Shown one piece after another: positions 36,791-45,143 of a stretch of 64,000 nt of DNA. Where the stretch lies: positions 1,880,501-1,944,500 of the forward strand of contig JAGYJG010000001.1 of assembly GCA_018402155.1 (NCBI GenBank), in the 5' to 3' direction. Under the pieces are notes generated by a model that saw nothing but the letters and a program-made list of their open reading frames with translations, searched no databases and was not told the DNA's origin. The stretch's first letter is position 1. Each line of letters begins with the position of its first letter. The translations under genes and the position numbers were made by a program. Origin of the DNA: Bacteroidia bacterium. Lineage in GTDB: Bacteria; Bacteroidota; Bacteroidia; NS11-12g; UBA9320.

Positions 36791-37291
36791 TCAAAAATCT
36801 TCCGAATACTTTGCTATTTCTTGGGCCGTTCCCGTTAGCACTACTTTTATGTAAAATACTTGGTTATCTAACTTACTTTTGATATAAACTGTGGTGTAGT
36901 CTTTTCCTTTCATTGGGTTCCATTCTTTCAGAAAGAATGGCTCAAACACCTTACTAGAAAACGAAACTTCTGCATCCATATTGATAAATTTTTCTGGTAT
37001 TTCGGTGAATATCGTTTTGCCAGCCTCATTTTCTATGGAAATAGAATAGTTTCCATTGGCTACTTGGGGTACTTCGATGTCTATATTTTTTAAGGGTGTT
37101 TTCACTATGTGCGTAGCAGATTCCATAAGATCTAAAGCACCTGTTACACCTATTCCTGTGGCCTCTTGCCAATAATATATGACGCTAGAAGGTATCCCTT
37201 CACCCTGTGCAAGCGTGTGGGTGTACGATTCTTTTTCTGCGGTACAAGCCGCTATCAGCAAGGCTAAGCCAAGTAGTGTGTATACTTTCAT
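36791..37291 (-). CDS. Small lipoprotein of unknown function
   Basis: 166 residues starting at ATG 37291 (a TTG nine bases upstream is less likely). Lipoprotein signal: LLGLALLIAAC, Cys 16. The remainder is beta-rich and Trp/Phe-containing (YYWQEATGIG, PFFLKEWNPMKGKDYTTVYI), without a family I can name. It is immediately downstream of the LuxE-like gene on the same strand (26 bases) and may be co-transcribed, yet a CAAATGTA (37298-37305; TAnnTTTG on the minus strand) seven bases before its ATG could give it a near-leaderless transcript of its own. Confidence 0.75.
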   Translation of the reverse strand: MKVYTLLGLALLIAACTAEKESYTHTLAQGEGIPSSVIYYWQEATGIGVTGALDLMESATHIVKTPLKNIDIEVPQVANGNYSISIENEAGKTIFTEIPEKFINMDAEVSFSSKVFEPFFLKEWNPMKGKDYTTVYIKSKLDNQVFYIKVVLTGTAQEIAKYSEDF

Positions 37292-37317
37292 TGAAAGCAA
37301 ATGTAGTATTTTGTACC

Positions 37318-38292
37318 CTAAATAACCAGTAAACTACATCCTCGCAAATCTGCATCATCTAGTCTGCCCGACACTTCAAAGCTGCCATCATCATATACCC
37401 TACCCAAATCGTCAGTCGCTATAAAACAGCACGTATATAAATTTGCGAGATCTATAATATTCAGCGCGGCCGTATGTCCTATGGCTTCTTGGCTTAAAGG
37501 ATCGTTATCTGCACGAGCTAACACCTTCATCCAAGAAGGGCACATATATCGAGCATTCCGATCACTATACGCCTGGCTCATAAGCTCCGTCATGCCATAC
37601 TCAGAGCGAATAATTGCGTTTGGGAAAGCACTTTGCAACGCCTTATACACCTCAGCTTTTGTAATCTCCGTTTTTCTGCCTTTCATTCCACCCGTCTCTA
37701 TAATGGTAAGGTTGGGTATATCTAACTGATAGCGTTCTGCAAAATCAATAAGCGCAAAACTTACCCCAAAAAGAAGTACGTGAGATTTACTACTTCTTAG
37801 CTCATCGTAAAGCGCCTGATGGTTATATAAATAATACGCTTCTTTCTGTCGGTTGAGTTTCATAAAATAAGTCACCATATCAACAAGAGAAGATTGCTCG
37901 CGCTCTAAGTAGCTGGGGAGCAAACCATAAATTGAGTATTTACGGATGTCACCCACGAGTTGTGTTATGATTTTGGTGCAGTTAGTATGGTAGAGATCCA
38001 ATGATTTTACATTGTGTTTTGATGGTATTTGGCCAGTTGTGCCACTACTAGTAAATATCTTTTGAGGTTCAAAAAACTGAGAAACTACTGTATGAGTTTT
38101 AAAAAAAGAGATGGGCAAAAAAGGTATCTGTGTATAATGCTTAACTGAGTTTGGATTTTTGTCAATTAGTCTTAGGTATTCGGCATAAATCTTATTATTT
38201 TTGGATTGATATTGAAATACCCTTAGGGCAAGGTCGTTAAAACTATTATCAGAAACATTCCACACATCGGAAATGCTAGGCAAACTATTCAT
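37318..38292 (-). CDS. LuxE-like acyl-protein synthetase (adenylate-forming)
   Basis: 324 residues from ATG 38292; upstream in-frame starts have no family support. Matches the acyl-protein synthetase LuxE family: FNDLALRVFQYQSKNNKIYA (about 18-37), the phosphate loop PQKIFTSSGTTGQIPSKHNV (about 74-93), IIETGGMKGRKTEITKAEVY and SEYGMTELMSQAY. Such enzymes activate a fatty or aromatic acid as adenylate. No lux, reductase or polyketide genes lie nearby, so the acid is unknown. The 5' end overlaps that of the divergent gene. Confidence 0.88.
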   Translation of the reverse strand: MNSLPSISDVWNVSDNSFNDLALRVFQYQSKNNKIYAEYLRLIDKNPNSVKHYTQIPFLPISFFKTHTVVSQFFEPQKIFTSSGTTGQIPSKHNVKSLDLYHTNCTKIITQLVGDIRKYSIYGLLPSYLEREQSSLVDMVTYFMKLNRQKEAYYLYNHQALYDELRSSKSHVLLFGVSFALIDFAERYQLDIPNLTIIETGGMKGRKTEITKAEVYKALQSAFPNAIIRSEYGMTELMSQAYSDRNARYMCPSWMKVLARADNDPLSQEAIGHTAALNIIDLANLYTCCFIATDDLGRVYDDGSFEVSGRLDDADLRGCSLLVI

Positions 38293-38812
38293 ACAAGGCA
38301 CAAAGGTAATCAGTGTAATCATTTTACTTGCAACTTGTGGCTGCACACCAGATTCTTTGGGCTACAGTCTTACGCCTGTAATACAGTTGCAGAGTGTTGA
38401 CATCATCCAAAATTTAGCTCAAAAAGATAGCATAATAAAATTGACTATATTGTTTGAAGATGGAGATGGTGACATAGGACTGAGTGATTCAGATACAATA
38501 GCTCCATACGATAGCGGGAGTCCCTTTGCCCATAATCTTCCTATTATTTTTATGGAGGATGACGGAACGGGGAACTTTCAAGAACTAATCAACGAACAAA
38601 CAGGCAAGCCATACGGTAACAATCATGCTAGGATACCCAACATAACTCCAAAGGGCAAATTTAAAGCAGTAAGTGGCGAAATCATCGTAAAAATAACCGC
38701 TAATCCAGCGGCACAAAATCCCACTAAAGTACTATTAAAAGCCAAACTAATAGACAGAGCACTTAATATTAGTAATACAATTTCTACCCCAGTGCTTGTT
38801 TTAACACATTAA
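38273..38812 (+). CDS. Lipoprotein of unknown function
   Basis: 179 residues with a lipoprotein signal (SVIILLATCGC; lipobox Cys about residue 22 or 24). The mature part includes an acidic patch LFEDGDGDIGLSDSD that resembles Ca-binding EF-type or thrombospondin-like loops, and beta strands towards the C-terminus. The only ATG compatible with the signal peptide is at 38273; this start lies inside the divergent LuxE-like gene, so the first 20 bases of the two coding regions overlap. No name can be given. Confidence 0.75.
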   Translation: MLGKLFIQGTKVISVIILLATCGCTPDSLGYSLTPVIQLQSVDIIQNLAQKDSIIKLTILFEDGDGDIGLSDSDTIAPYDSGSPFAHNLPIIFMEDDGTGNFQELINEQTGKPYGNNHARIPNITPKGKFKAVSGEIIVKITANPAAQNPTKVLLKAKLIDRALNISNTISTPVLVLTH

Positions 38813-38883
38813 TGTATTTATTTTTATACATTTTTATTTTTATTTAAATAACCACAAAAATCAACTCGAGTACCATTTTTTTA

Positions 38884-38891
38884 TATGTTTG
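38884..38891 (+). promoter_or_regulatory. -7 promoter element for the ompH-ompH-murI group
   Basis: TATGTTTG, an exact TAnnTTTG match, 61 bases upstream of the first ompH start. No obvious -33 TTG at standard distance. Confidence 0.5.
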
Positions 38892-38952
38892 CAGCAATTT
38901 GGACAATATAGCACGCTTTATGCAAAGTTATTTTTAAAAAAAATTAAAAAAT

Positions 38953-39540
38953 ATGAACCCAATCATAAAAATGTCCCTAACCCTTTGTGCTTTGTTCCTT
39001 TTATCTCCTATTGCCAATGCCCAAAAGTTTGCTTACGTAGATTCTGAATACATTATTGCTCAAATACCTTCTTACAAATCTGCTCAAACCCAACTTGATG
39101 AATTGAGTAAAGAATGGCAGCAGGAGGTTGACAGAAAATTCAGTGAAATAGATAAATTGTACAAGGAGTACCAAGCAATGAAAGTTCTTTATACAAATGA
39201 TCAGAAAAAAAAGAGTGAAAATGACATTATTGAAAAAGAACGAGAGGCTAAAAAGTATCAAAATGACAAGTTTGGATACGAAGGAGAACTATTTAAAAAA
39301 CGAACTGAGCTTGTAAAACCAATACAAGACAAAGTATACGCTGCCATAAATACGGTAGCTAAGAGTAATGGACTAGATTTTATTTTCGATAAAAGTGGAG
39401 ATATGCTTATGCTAGTATCCAATCCTAAATACGACAGAAGTGATGAGGTATTAGAAGAACTCGGCGTTGTAAAAACAGAGGGTAAAGGAAATAATTTACC
39501 CGGAAATTCCTTTGATGACAAAGATCTCCCGCCCAGATAA
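38953..39540 (+). CDS. OmpH/Skp-family periplasmic chaperone (copy 1)
   Basis: 195 residues with signal peptide (ALFLLSPIANA) and the OmpH opening QKFAYVDSEYIIAQIPSYKSA (split: VDSEYIIAQIP at about 29-39), followed by a long Lys/Glu-rich coiled coil (about 45-120) and the family closing segment VYAAINTVAKSNGLDFIFDK. Skp traps unfolded outer-membrane proteins in the periplasm. The tail (about 25 extra residues rich in Gly, Asn and Asp) exceeds the shorter paralogue next door. First of an ompH-ompH-murI row. Confidence 0.93.
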   Translation: MNPIIKMSLTLCALFLLSPIANAQKFAYVDSEYIIAQIPSYKSAQTQLDELSKEWQQEVDRKFSEIDKLYKEYQAMKVLYTNDQKKKSENDIIEKEREAKKYQNDKFGYEGELFKKRTELVKPIQDKVYAAINTVAKSNGLDFIFDKSGDMLMLVSNPKYDRSDEVLEELGVVKTEGKGNNLPGNSFDDKDLPPR

Positions 39541-39594
39541 TCAAACACAATCAATAAAAAATCAAAAAAAAACACATAATTAAAATAAAGCCAA

Positions 39595-40101
39595 ATGAAA
39601 AAAGTAATCGTAGTTTTAGCACTAGTAATGTCAAGTCTAGCAATGCAGGCTCAAACAAAAGTGGGGCACATCAACAGTAGTGCGTTGATAGAAGCAATGC
39701 CTGAAGCAGATAGTATACAAAAAAAATTAGCTAAAGAACAAGAGCAGTGGAAATCTATAGTAGAAGAAAAAGAACGCGAAGTAAGGACTAAGTATGCTGC
39801 CTTTATGGAAATATCCGAAGATCCAAATGTAAGTACTACTGTAAAAGAAATAAAAATGCAGGAAGTAGAAAATTTACAAAAGCAATACCAAGAATTACAG
39901 CAGCGAGCAAATACAGAGCTTCAACGCAAGCAAGAAGAACTTTTAGAACCACTTTTAGCAAAAGTAAAAGTTGCTATACAAGAAGTAGCGCAGGCTAACG
40001 GATATGCTTATGTAATGGAGACCACTGAAGGAAGTGGCGTTATCTATAGCGATAGTAAATTCGATTTGTTGCCGCTAGTGAAGGCTAAGTTAAATCTTTA
40101 A
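39595..40101 (+). CDS. OmpH/Skp-family periplasmic chaperone (copy 2)
   Basis: 168 residues, signal peptide (VVLALVMSSLAMQAQ), then VGHINSSALIEAMPEADSIQ and a coiled-coil segment of about 90 residues, ending with VAQANGYAYVMETTEGSGVI and a C-terminal KAKLNL. A tandem paralogue of the preceding gene, 54 bases downstream. Pairs of ompH genes are normal for the phylum, usually following bamA; here bamA is absent immediately upstream. Confidence 0.94.
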   Translation: MKKVIVVLALVMSSLAMQAQTKVGHINSSALIEAMPEADSIQKKLAKEQEQWKSIVEEKEREVRTKYAAFMEISEDPNVSTTVKEIKMQEVENLQKQYQELQQRANTELQRKQEELLEPLLAKVKVAIQEVAQANGYAYVMETTEGSGVIYSDSKFDLLPLVKAKLNL

Positions 40102-40111
40102 AAAATATAGT

Positions 40112-40921
40112 ATTAAAACGTCTCAATCTATAGGCGTATTTGACTCAGGGCTAGGCGGTCTGACCGTTCTTAGAGCCTTGCAGCAAAAACTTCCAAATGA
40201 GCAGTTCATCTACTATGGTGACACTGCTCATTTGCCATATGGCGATAAAAGTGAGGAAGCACTGCAAAGCTATGTAGAAGCAATTTTACACTACCTACAT
40301 AGGCGAGAATGCAAACTAGTAGTAGTCGCGTGCAATAGTGCTGCTACTGTCATCAGAAATATGAAAAATTTGCCTTTTGCCAATGAAAACATAGTGGAAG
40401 TAATAAGTCCAATAATAGAGCTCATCGCCAAACAAAACAAATATGTCAATATTGGAATTATAGGAACACGAAAAACGATAGGTTCGGGGATGTTTAACGA
40501 TACCTTATCAAAACAAAATCCTAAGCTAAACATAATAGCTCGAGCAACGCCATTACTTGTGCCACTTATAGAGGACGGATTTATGGAAGAGAGTGTACTT
40601 TTTCCCGTTTTCGAACGCTATTTTAAAGGTTTCGAACATTGCGAACTTCTCATACCTGCTTGTACCCATTACCCTATTATATATCAACAAATAGAACGCT
40701 ATTTTAACTATCGGCTAAAGGTGCTACATACCCCAAAAATAGTAGCCGAAAGTGTGGAAGCTCGTCTCGAATATTTGAAAATAGCGAATGAACAAGTGCG
40801 TCACCAAAACTTTGATGAATTTCATCTGAGCGATGTAACTGCAGAATTTGTTCACAGCGCTACATTTTTTCTCGAAAAAGAAGTACATTTTAATCGAACA
40901 CTTCTACCTTCTATTCACTAG
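40112..40921 (+). CDS. murI: Glutamate racemase, apparently with an ATT start codon
   Basis: Converts L- to D-glutamate for peptidoglycan. The essential N-terminal motif SIGVFDSGLGGLTVLRAL, including the catalytic Asp-Ser, is encoded at 40127-40180, but the frame has no ATG, GTG or TTG before it; an in-frame stop lies at 40091-40093. The first plausible initiator is ATT at 40112 (then AAA ACG TCT, giving MKTSQSIGVFD), 10 bases after the ompH stop and giving 269 residues, the normal length. Catalytic cysteines: VVACNSAAT and IPACTHYP. A TTG at 40178 would remove the catalytic Asp, so it cannot be right. Confidence 0.9.
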   Translation: MKTSQSIGVFDSGLGGLTVLRALQQKLPNEQFIYYGDTAHLPYGDKSEEALQSYVEAILHYLHRRECKLVVVACNSAATVIRNMKNLPFANENIVEVISPIIELIAKQNKYVNIGIIGTRKTIGSGMFNDTLSKQNPKLNIIARATPLLVPLIEDGFMEESVLFPVFERYFKGFEHCELLIPACTHYPIIYQQIERYFNYRLKVLHTPKIVAESVEARLEYLKIANEQVRHQNFDEFHLSDVTAEFVHSATFFLEKEVHFNRTLLPSIH

Positions 40922-41003
40922 ACCCTAATTTGTGGCTTCTGAACAAGCTAAAAAGTCAAATTATCCTAGTATTTCTCAATTATAGCTAAAATTGGCAATA
41001 AAT

Positions 41004-41513
41004 CTACACTAGTAATACTATAAAATAAATCCCTATTGCAGTGACCACCAACACCTTCATTAATGTGCCTACTAAGAAACCCAAAAATGAGCCTTTGGCA
41101 CTTTTTAACGCAACCTGGGGTGTTTGCCCGGTAATTTTTTCACCCAAATACGCTCCCACAAATGGCCCTAAAATTATAAGTATTGCTCCTAGACCTGAGG
41201 TCATAACAGCAAGCACGACGGCCACAAGTAGACCTATAGTAGTCCCCCGAGAACCAGCTTTAGTTCCTCCAAATTTTCGAGTACCCCAGATAGGCATATA
41301 ATAATCTGCTGCGGTAATAAATATAGTAAGTACCCCCAATGCAATGAGCCAGGCGTAGTGATTGACACCCATCTTTGCCTTCGCATTGTCAACAAAAACA
41401 AGTAGTAGGAGAGATACAAATGCAAGTGGCGGACCTGGAAGTACAGGCAGCACACTACCTACAAATCCAACTATTATTAAAAGTATACCAACAATGATAA
41501 TAGCTAATTCCAT
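41004..41513 (-). CDS. DUF456-family membrane protein
   Basis: 169-residue integral membrane protein with about five hydrophobic segments and the DUF456-type opening GFVGSVLPVLPGPPLAFVSL (about 18-37), plus the glycine-rich GLGAILIILGPFVGAYLGE (about 107-125). Function unknown for the family. CAAAGATA (41518-41525; TAnnTTTG on the minus strand) sits four bases before the ATG, so its mRNA is probably nearly leaderless. Confidence 0.88.
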   Translation of the reverse strand: MELAIIIVGILLIIVGFVGSVLPVLPGPPLAFVSLLLLVFVDNAKAKMGVNHYAWLIALGVLTIFITAADYYMPIWGTRKFGGTKAGSRGTTIGLLVAVVLAVMTSGLGAILIILGPFVGAYLGEKITGQTPQVALKSAKGSFLGFLVGTLMKVLVVTAIGIYFIVLLV

Positions 41514-41586
41514 AACACAAAGATATACTCCGATGTGTTACCTGCCTGAGGGCAACGTCAAATACAATGACTAATCAGAAGCCGTT

Positions 41587-41931
41587 TTAGCTGTAATAAG
41601 GAAAAAAGAAGGTAGACACAAAATAAATTGTAACGAGTAATATAAAAACGACCTGAAAGATAGAACCACCCAAAATTTTGTCTCTACTACTCGCATTTTC
41701 ACCTGCTACTGCTAATCGCTTCTCAGCAAGAAATGACAACACACCAACCGCCACTAAAATTAAGGGTATACTAAAAAATACAGCCATCATATTGTCTCTA
41801 GCATGCGAATTAAATAATGCCAAAAACAATGCACCTAGCGACAGAATAGCGCCAGGAAGCTTGGGCAACTGTGTGCCTCCCAATGCCGAGCCTAAAATCA
41901 AAATGCCTAAAACAATAAGTATATTTTCCAT
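41587..41931 (-). CDS. Small membrane protein distantly resembling DUF456
   Basis: 114 residues with three or four membrane segments. The first half (GSALGGTQLPKLPGAILSLG) echoes the LPxLPG motif of the DUF456 protein encoded directly downstream, suggesting an old tandem duplication in which this copy became shorter. No other recognisable domain. It precedes the DUF456 gene on the same strand with about 70 bases between them. Confidence 0.7.
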   Translation of the reverse strand: MENILIVLGILILGSALGGTQLPKLPGAILSLGALFLALFNSHARDNMMAVFFSIPLILVAVGVLSFLAEKRLAVAGENASSRDKILGGSIFQVVFILLVTIYFVSTFFFPYYS

Positions 41932-42261
41932 GTGTTATTTTTATTGCTGCAAAAATCAAACATTCACGGAACATAGCAAGTATAGCTACGATATTTTTCT
42001 TGTACTTGTTCACTATAAATACTGAATATGAATATAAATAAACTTTCAAATACTTGATTAAAAGGATTTTGAATGATAACAATACCAGGTCTAAATTACT
42101 CTACAAAACATAAATTAATTAAATATTTGTTCTTCTCAAAGCCTTGTTTTGCATATTTAGTAGTAATCAAGTACCAAAGTACTGCAGTCATTGAAAATGT
42201 TCGGACTCCTGATGATCATATAATACTGCCAAAATAACACTTCTGAAAGCAGTATATGCTT
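41932..42261. other. Intergenic region upstream of the small membrane protein gene
   Basis: 330 AT-rich bases. No gene or RNA is visible. A short inverted repeat AGTACCAAAGTACT (42170-42183) shares the CCAAGTAC/GTAC theme with sequences in front of the PadR gene about 1.6 kb away. Confidence 0.45.
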
Positions 42262-43425
42262 TTAAACATAAAGAGAACCACTATCACGATGTAAGGTATC
42301 TGCATTGTACTTTAAATTTTGCTGATTTTTTATGAAAAACACCTCTTCAAATACGCTGCGTTCGAGAAGCTGATCTCCAAAGTTTTTAAACGATTTGATG
42401 CTTATGTCACTAGCAGCGTACATACTCACCCCAAAAAATATAACCAAAGACAGTACCCAAGCTATAAAAAGCATTTTAATATTTAGCCGTAAATGTTTGT
42501 TGAATATAAATAGAATTATCGTATAGCACAATGCTCCCAATGGAAGAAGAATAAGACTGAGGAGAGTAATGCTAAACATCCAATTAAGCGAAAAGATACT
42601 CAAAATAGGTGAGGTTCCTGTACTGTCAAAATACGCTGTAAAACGGCCGGCTGCAGTAGCTAAAATAAATATAGTCACAACTATACCAACAATAACTAAT
42701 ACGATAAGAATTCCCGCTCCCAAAATTTTGGCAATAAACCGAATAATTTGTTCTAATCCAGTACTTACTGTTTTTCTAGTGCGCCAAAATTTATCGTTTT
42801 TTTTTAATTTTTTTGCCATGATACTTGCTTCATTTTTTACGCTATCAGCAACATCCGAGGCTCCTCGTCGCACATTATTTACAATGTCATTTACGGTGGT
42901 ATTACCCCCTCGCATGCGTGTGCGGTCTTCTAACGTAATAGTTGCTGGCAGTACAGCCCATAATATAAAATAAGCCAAAAGAGGGACTCCCGTAAATAAC
43001 ATCAGTAAAATCATACCTAAACGAGCAAGGCTAGTGTCTATATTAAAATATGCAGCCAATCCTGAGCACACCCCACCCAATAAACGATCTTCAGAATCGC
43101 GAAACAGCTTTTTACCCAAAGGTAGAGCCTTATGCGTACCTGCCTGCTCACTCTCCTCGTCCGCTATGTCTATGTCTTCTACTGTACCCATCAGGCTTAC
43201 AGCCTCACTTACATCGATAGTATTTATAAAAGTGTTTCCTTTTTTTATTTTACTAAAAAAGAGCTCGGCTATACGCGACTCTATATCTGCCAGTATTTCG
43301 TCGCCATCTTGGGTAGTAGCAAAATGATTTTGCAAGCTACGCAAATAATTTGCAAGAGATTGGTAGGCAATTTCGTCAATAGAGACGGCTTGCCCTGCTA
43401 GGTTTATTTGTATTATTTTGTTCAT
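42262..43425 (-). CDS. PspC-domain membrane protein
   Basis: 387 residues. The first 90 are a soluble domain typical of Bacteroidota PspC proteins (NLAGQAVSIDEIAYQSLANY...). The PspC domain follows (KKLFRDSEDRLLGGVCSGLA, then FNIDTSLARLGMILLMLF, about 103-160), then four more hydrophobic segments. PspC proteins sense or respond to cell-envelope stress. Its start overlaps the PadR gene's end by four bases, so it is in an operon with, and probably controlled by, that regulator. Confidence 0.9.
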   Translation of the reverse strand: MNKIIQINLAGQAVSIDEIAYQSLANYLRSLQNHFATTQDGDEILADIESRIAELFFSKIKKGNTFINTIDVSEAVSLMGTVEDIDIADEESEQAGTHKALPLGKKLFRDSEDRLLGGVCSGLAAYFNIDTSLARLGMILLMLFTGVPLLAYFILWAVLPATITLEDRTRMRGGNTTVNDIVNNVRRGASDVADSVKNEASIMAKKLKKNDKFWRTRKTVSTGLEQIIRFIAKILGAGILIVLVIVGIVVTIFILATAAGRFTAYFDSTGTSPILSIFSLNWMFSITLLSLILLPLGALCYTIILFIFNKHLRLNIKMLFIAWVLSLVIFFGVSMYAASDISIKSFKNFGDQLLERSVFEEVFFIKNQQNLKYNADTLHRDSGSLYV

Positions 43426-43751
43426 TTGGATGCAGTAATTTGATTCACAGACTGCGTAAGTTCATGCCACGTTGTAGCTAATTCTTGACAAAACAGACTT
43501 CCTTTAGGAGTTAGTGAGTAGTATTTTCTCGGTGGCCCTTGGTCACTTTCTTTCCAAGAGTAGCTCAGTAAACCTGCATTTTTTAGCCTAGTGAGCAATG
43601 GGTACAATGTTCCTTCTACAACCAGCAGCTTGGCTTCTTTAAGATTAGATATAATGTCTGATGCATACACCTCTCCCGAACTTGCTAATGTAAGTATACA
43701 GTACTCTAGTACACCTTTTCGCATTTGCGATTGAGTATTTTCTATTTTCAT
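43422..43751 (-). CDS. PadR-family transcriptional regulator
   Basis: 109 residues from ATG 43751 (earlier in-frame starts would place the promoter inside the gene). Winged-helix PadR pattern: MRKGVLEYCILTLASSGEVY (about 10-29), VVEGTLYPLLTRLKNAGLLS (about 44-63) and GPPRKYYSLTPKGSLF. PadR proteins repress their own operon and respond to phenolics or antibiotics, and PadR-PspC pairs are common in Bacteroidota. Translationally coupled to the PspC gene by a 4-base overlap. Confidence 0.93.
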   Translation of the reverse strand: MKIENTQSQMRKGVLEYCILTLASSGEVYASDIISNLKEAKLLVVEGTLYPLLTRLKNAGLLSYSWKESDQGPPRKYYSLTPKGSLFCQELATTWHELTQSVNQITASK

Positions 43752-43760
43752 TACTTTGTG

Positions 43761-43791
43761 CAAATATATAGTACTATGCATTACCAAGTAC
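43761..43791 (-). promoter_or_regulatory. Promoter and possible operator of the PadR-PspC operon
   Basis: CAAATATA (43761-43768) is TATATTTG on the minus strand, nine bases before the ATG, with TTG (CAA at 43785-43787) 16 bases further upstream. ATAGTACTAT (43768-43777), a perfect 10-base palindrome, lies between the two elements, where a repressor would block polymerase. Confidence 0.6.
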
Positions 43792-44005
43792 ATAAAACCA
43801 ACTTATATCTTATTTATTTGTACTATGTCCTTTGAAACCACATACCATTGTAGTGGTTCATACTACAGCATCACAAAAAAAGTCATTTCAAAAAGCGTCG
43901 TTAGCATATCTTAATGTGTCAGTGGAATACTTTTTTCTCTCAAATAGAAGTTAGAGAACTAGGAATAATTAGTATTAAACATGGAGCAAGTCCTCGAGAT
44001 AATCT

Positions 44006-44013
44006 TATTTTTG
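44006..44013 (+). promoter_or_regulatory. -7 promoter element for sucD
   Basis: TATTTTTG (TAnnTTTG) 14 bases before ATG 44028. It lies inside the longer open frame that begins at 43914, which supports the shorter start. Confidence 0.5.
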
Positions 44014-44027
44014 CCGGACGAAAAATT

Positions 44028-44894
44028 ATGTCAGTTTTAGTTAATAAAGATTCAAAGATAATAGTACAAGGATTCACTGGAAGCGAAGGAACATTCCACG
44101 CGGGACAGATGATAGAGTACGGAACACAAGTAGTAGGTGGTGTGACCCCAGGAAAAGGAGGACAAAAGCATCTTGATAAGCCCGTTTTCAACACTGTAGC
44201 AGATGCAGTAAAAGAGACTGCAGCAGATACAAGCATTATTTTTGTGCCGCCGCCATTTGCAGCAGATGCCATTATGGAAGCGGCAGAGGCCGGCATCAAG
44301 GTCATTGTTTGCATCACTGAGGGTATTCCTGTAGCAGATATGGTAAAAGTAAAAGCCTACTTAGCCAATAAAAATTCTAGACTTATAGGGCCAAACTGCC
44401 CAGGTATTATAACCACAGATGAAGCTAAAGTGGGCATTATGCCAGGATTTATCTTCAAAAAAGGTAAAATAGGTATTGTTTCTAAGTCTGGCACATTGAC
44501 CTACGAAGCGGTAGACCAAGTAGTAAAAGCAGGTATGGGATGTACCACAGCTATTGGGATAGGTGGCGATCCAATAATAGGAACATCTATGAAAGAAGCT
44601 GTAGAGCTTCTGATGAATGATCCCGAAACTGAAGGAATTGTAATGATAGGAGAAATAGGCGGTGGAATGGAAGCCGAAGCTGCTAGATACATAAAAGAAT
44701 ACGGAACTAAACCAGTAGTAGGATTTATAGCTGGTGAAACAGCGCCTGCTGGAAGAACAATGGGACATGCCGGCGCTATAGTAGGTGGTGATGACGATAC
44801 TGCATCAGCCAAAAAAGCAATAATGAGGGAATGCGGTATTCACGTAGTAGACTCTCCCGCGGGTATTGGTGCTAAAATGGCAGAAGTGATTTAA
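44028..44894 (+). CDS. sucD: Succinyl-CoA synthetase (ADP/GDP-forming), alpha subunit
   Basis: TCA-cycle enzyme making ATP or GTP from succinyl-CoA; 288 residues from ATG 44028, the standard length. CoA-binding motif: [20 protein letters not shown] (about 15-34). Later come [45 protein letters not shown] and the phosphohistidine loop [13 protein letters not shown] (His about 245). The beta subunit (sucC) is not adjacent, as is usual in this phylum. Followed by a good terminator. Confidence 0.96.
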   Translation: MSVLVNKDSKIIVQGFTGSEGTFHAGQMIEYGTQVVGGVTPGKGGQKHLDKPVFNTVADAVKETAADTSIIFVPPPFAADAIMEAAEAGIKVIVCITEGIPVADMVKVKAYLANKNSRLIGPNCPGIITTDEAKVGIMPGFIFKKGKIGIVSKSGTLTYEAVDQVVKAGMGCTTAIGIGGDPIIGTSMKEAVELLMNDPETEGIVMIGEIGGGMEAEAARYIKEYGTKPVVGFIAGETAPAGRTMGHAGAIVGGDDDTASAKKAIMRECGIHVVDSPAGIGAKMAEVI

Positions 44895-44913
44895 TACTAT
44901 TTTCTACACACAT

Positions 44914-44952
44914 AAAAGGAGCCTGGGACAAAAATTCTAGGCCTTTTTTTTA
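44914..44952 (+). terminator. Rho-independent terminator after sucD
   Basis: AAAAGG (44914-44919) and CCTGGGA (44922-44928) pair with TTCTAGG and CCTTTT (44934-44946), with an AG bulge and two G-T wobbles, followed by a run of T residues. It starts 20 bases after the sucD stop. Confidence 0.75.
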
Positions 44953-45031
44953 TTTTTAGCTTGATTGTGTTTATATCCTATTAACATGATTTTGTATGGG
45001 CGAGATTAGCGTTGTAGTATTCCTATTTTAT

Positions 45032-45065
45032 AAAACCCAAAAGTTTTAAAAAGTTTTTGGGTTTT
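45032..45065. terminator. Hairpin between sucD and ruvC, probably the ruvC terminator
   Basis: AAAACCCAAAA (45032-45042) pairs exactly with TTTTGGGTTTT (45055-45065), an 11-pair stem with a 12-base loop. The symmetric A/T flanks would allow it to act on either strand; it lies about 80 bases past the minus-strand ruvC stop. Confidence 0.5.
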
Positions 45066-45143
45066 GCCACAACTTCAAATGAAAAAGAAGCGAAATTAGT
45101 GCCCCATCAGTTTGTGACAGTATAGATTAAGAATCCGAGTAAC

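Noticed and set aside
40178-40921. murI starting at TTG 40178
   Set aside because: This would remove the catalytic Asp-Ser and the GGLTV motif, which are encoded in frame directly upstream.
43914-44027. N-terminal extension of sucD from 43914
   Set aside because: The extra 38 residues do not belong to the family and contain the probable promoter; the standard start [10 protein letters not shown] is at 44028.
44361-44768. 135-codon frame opposite sucD, rich in Ser/Tyr/Phe
   Set aside because: Composition is what the antisense of a Lys/Glu/Ile-rich gene gives; sucD is certain.
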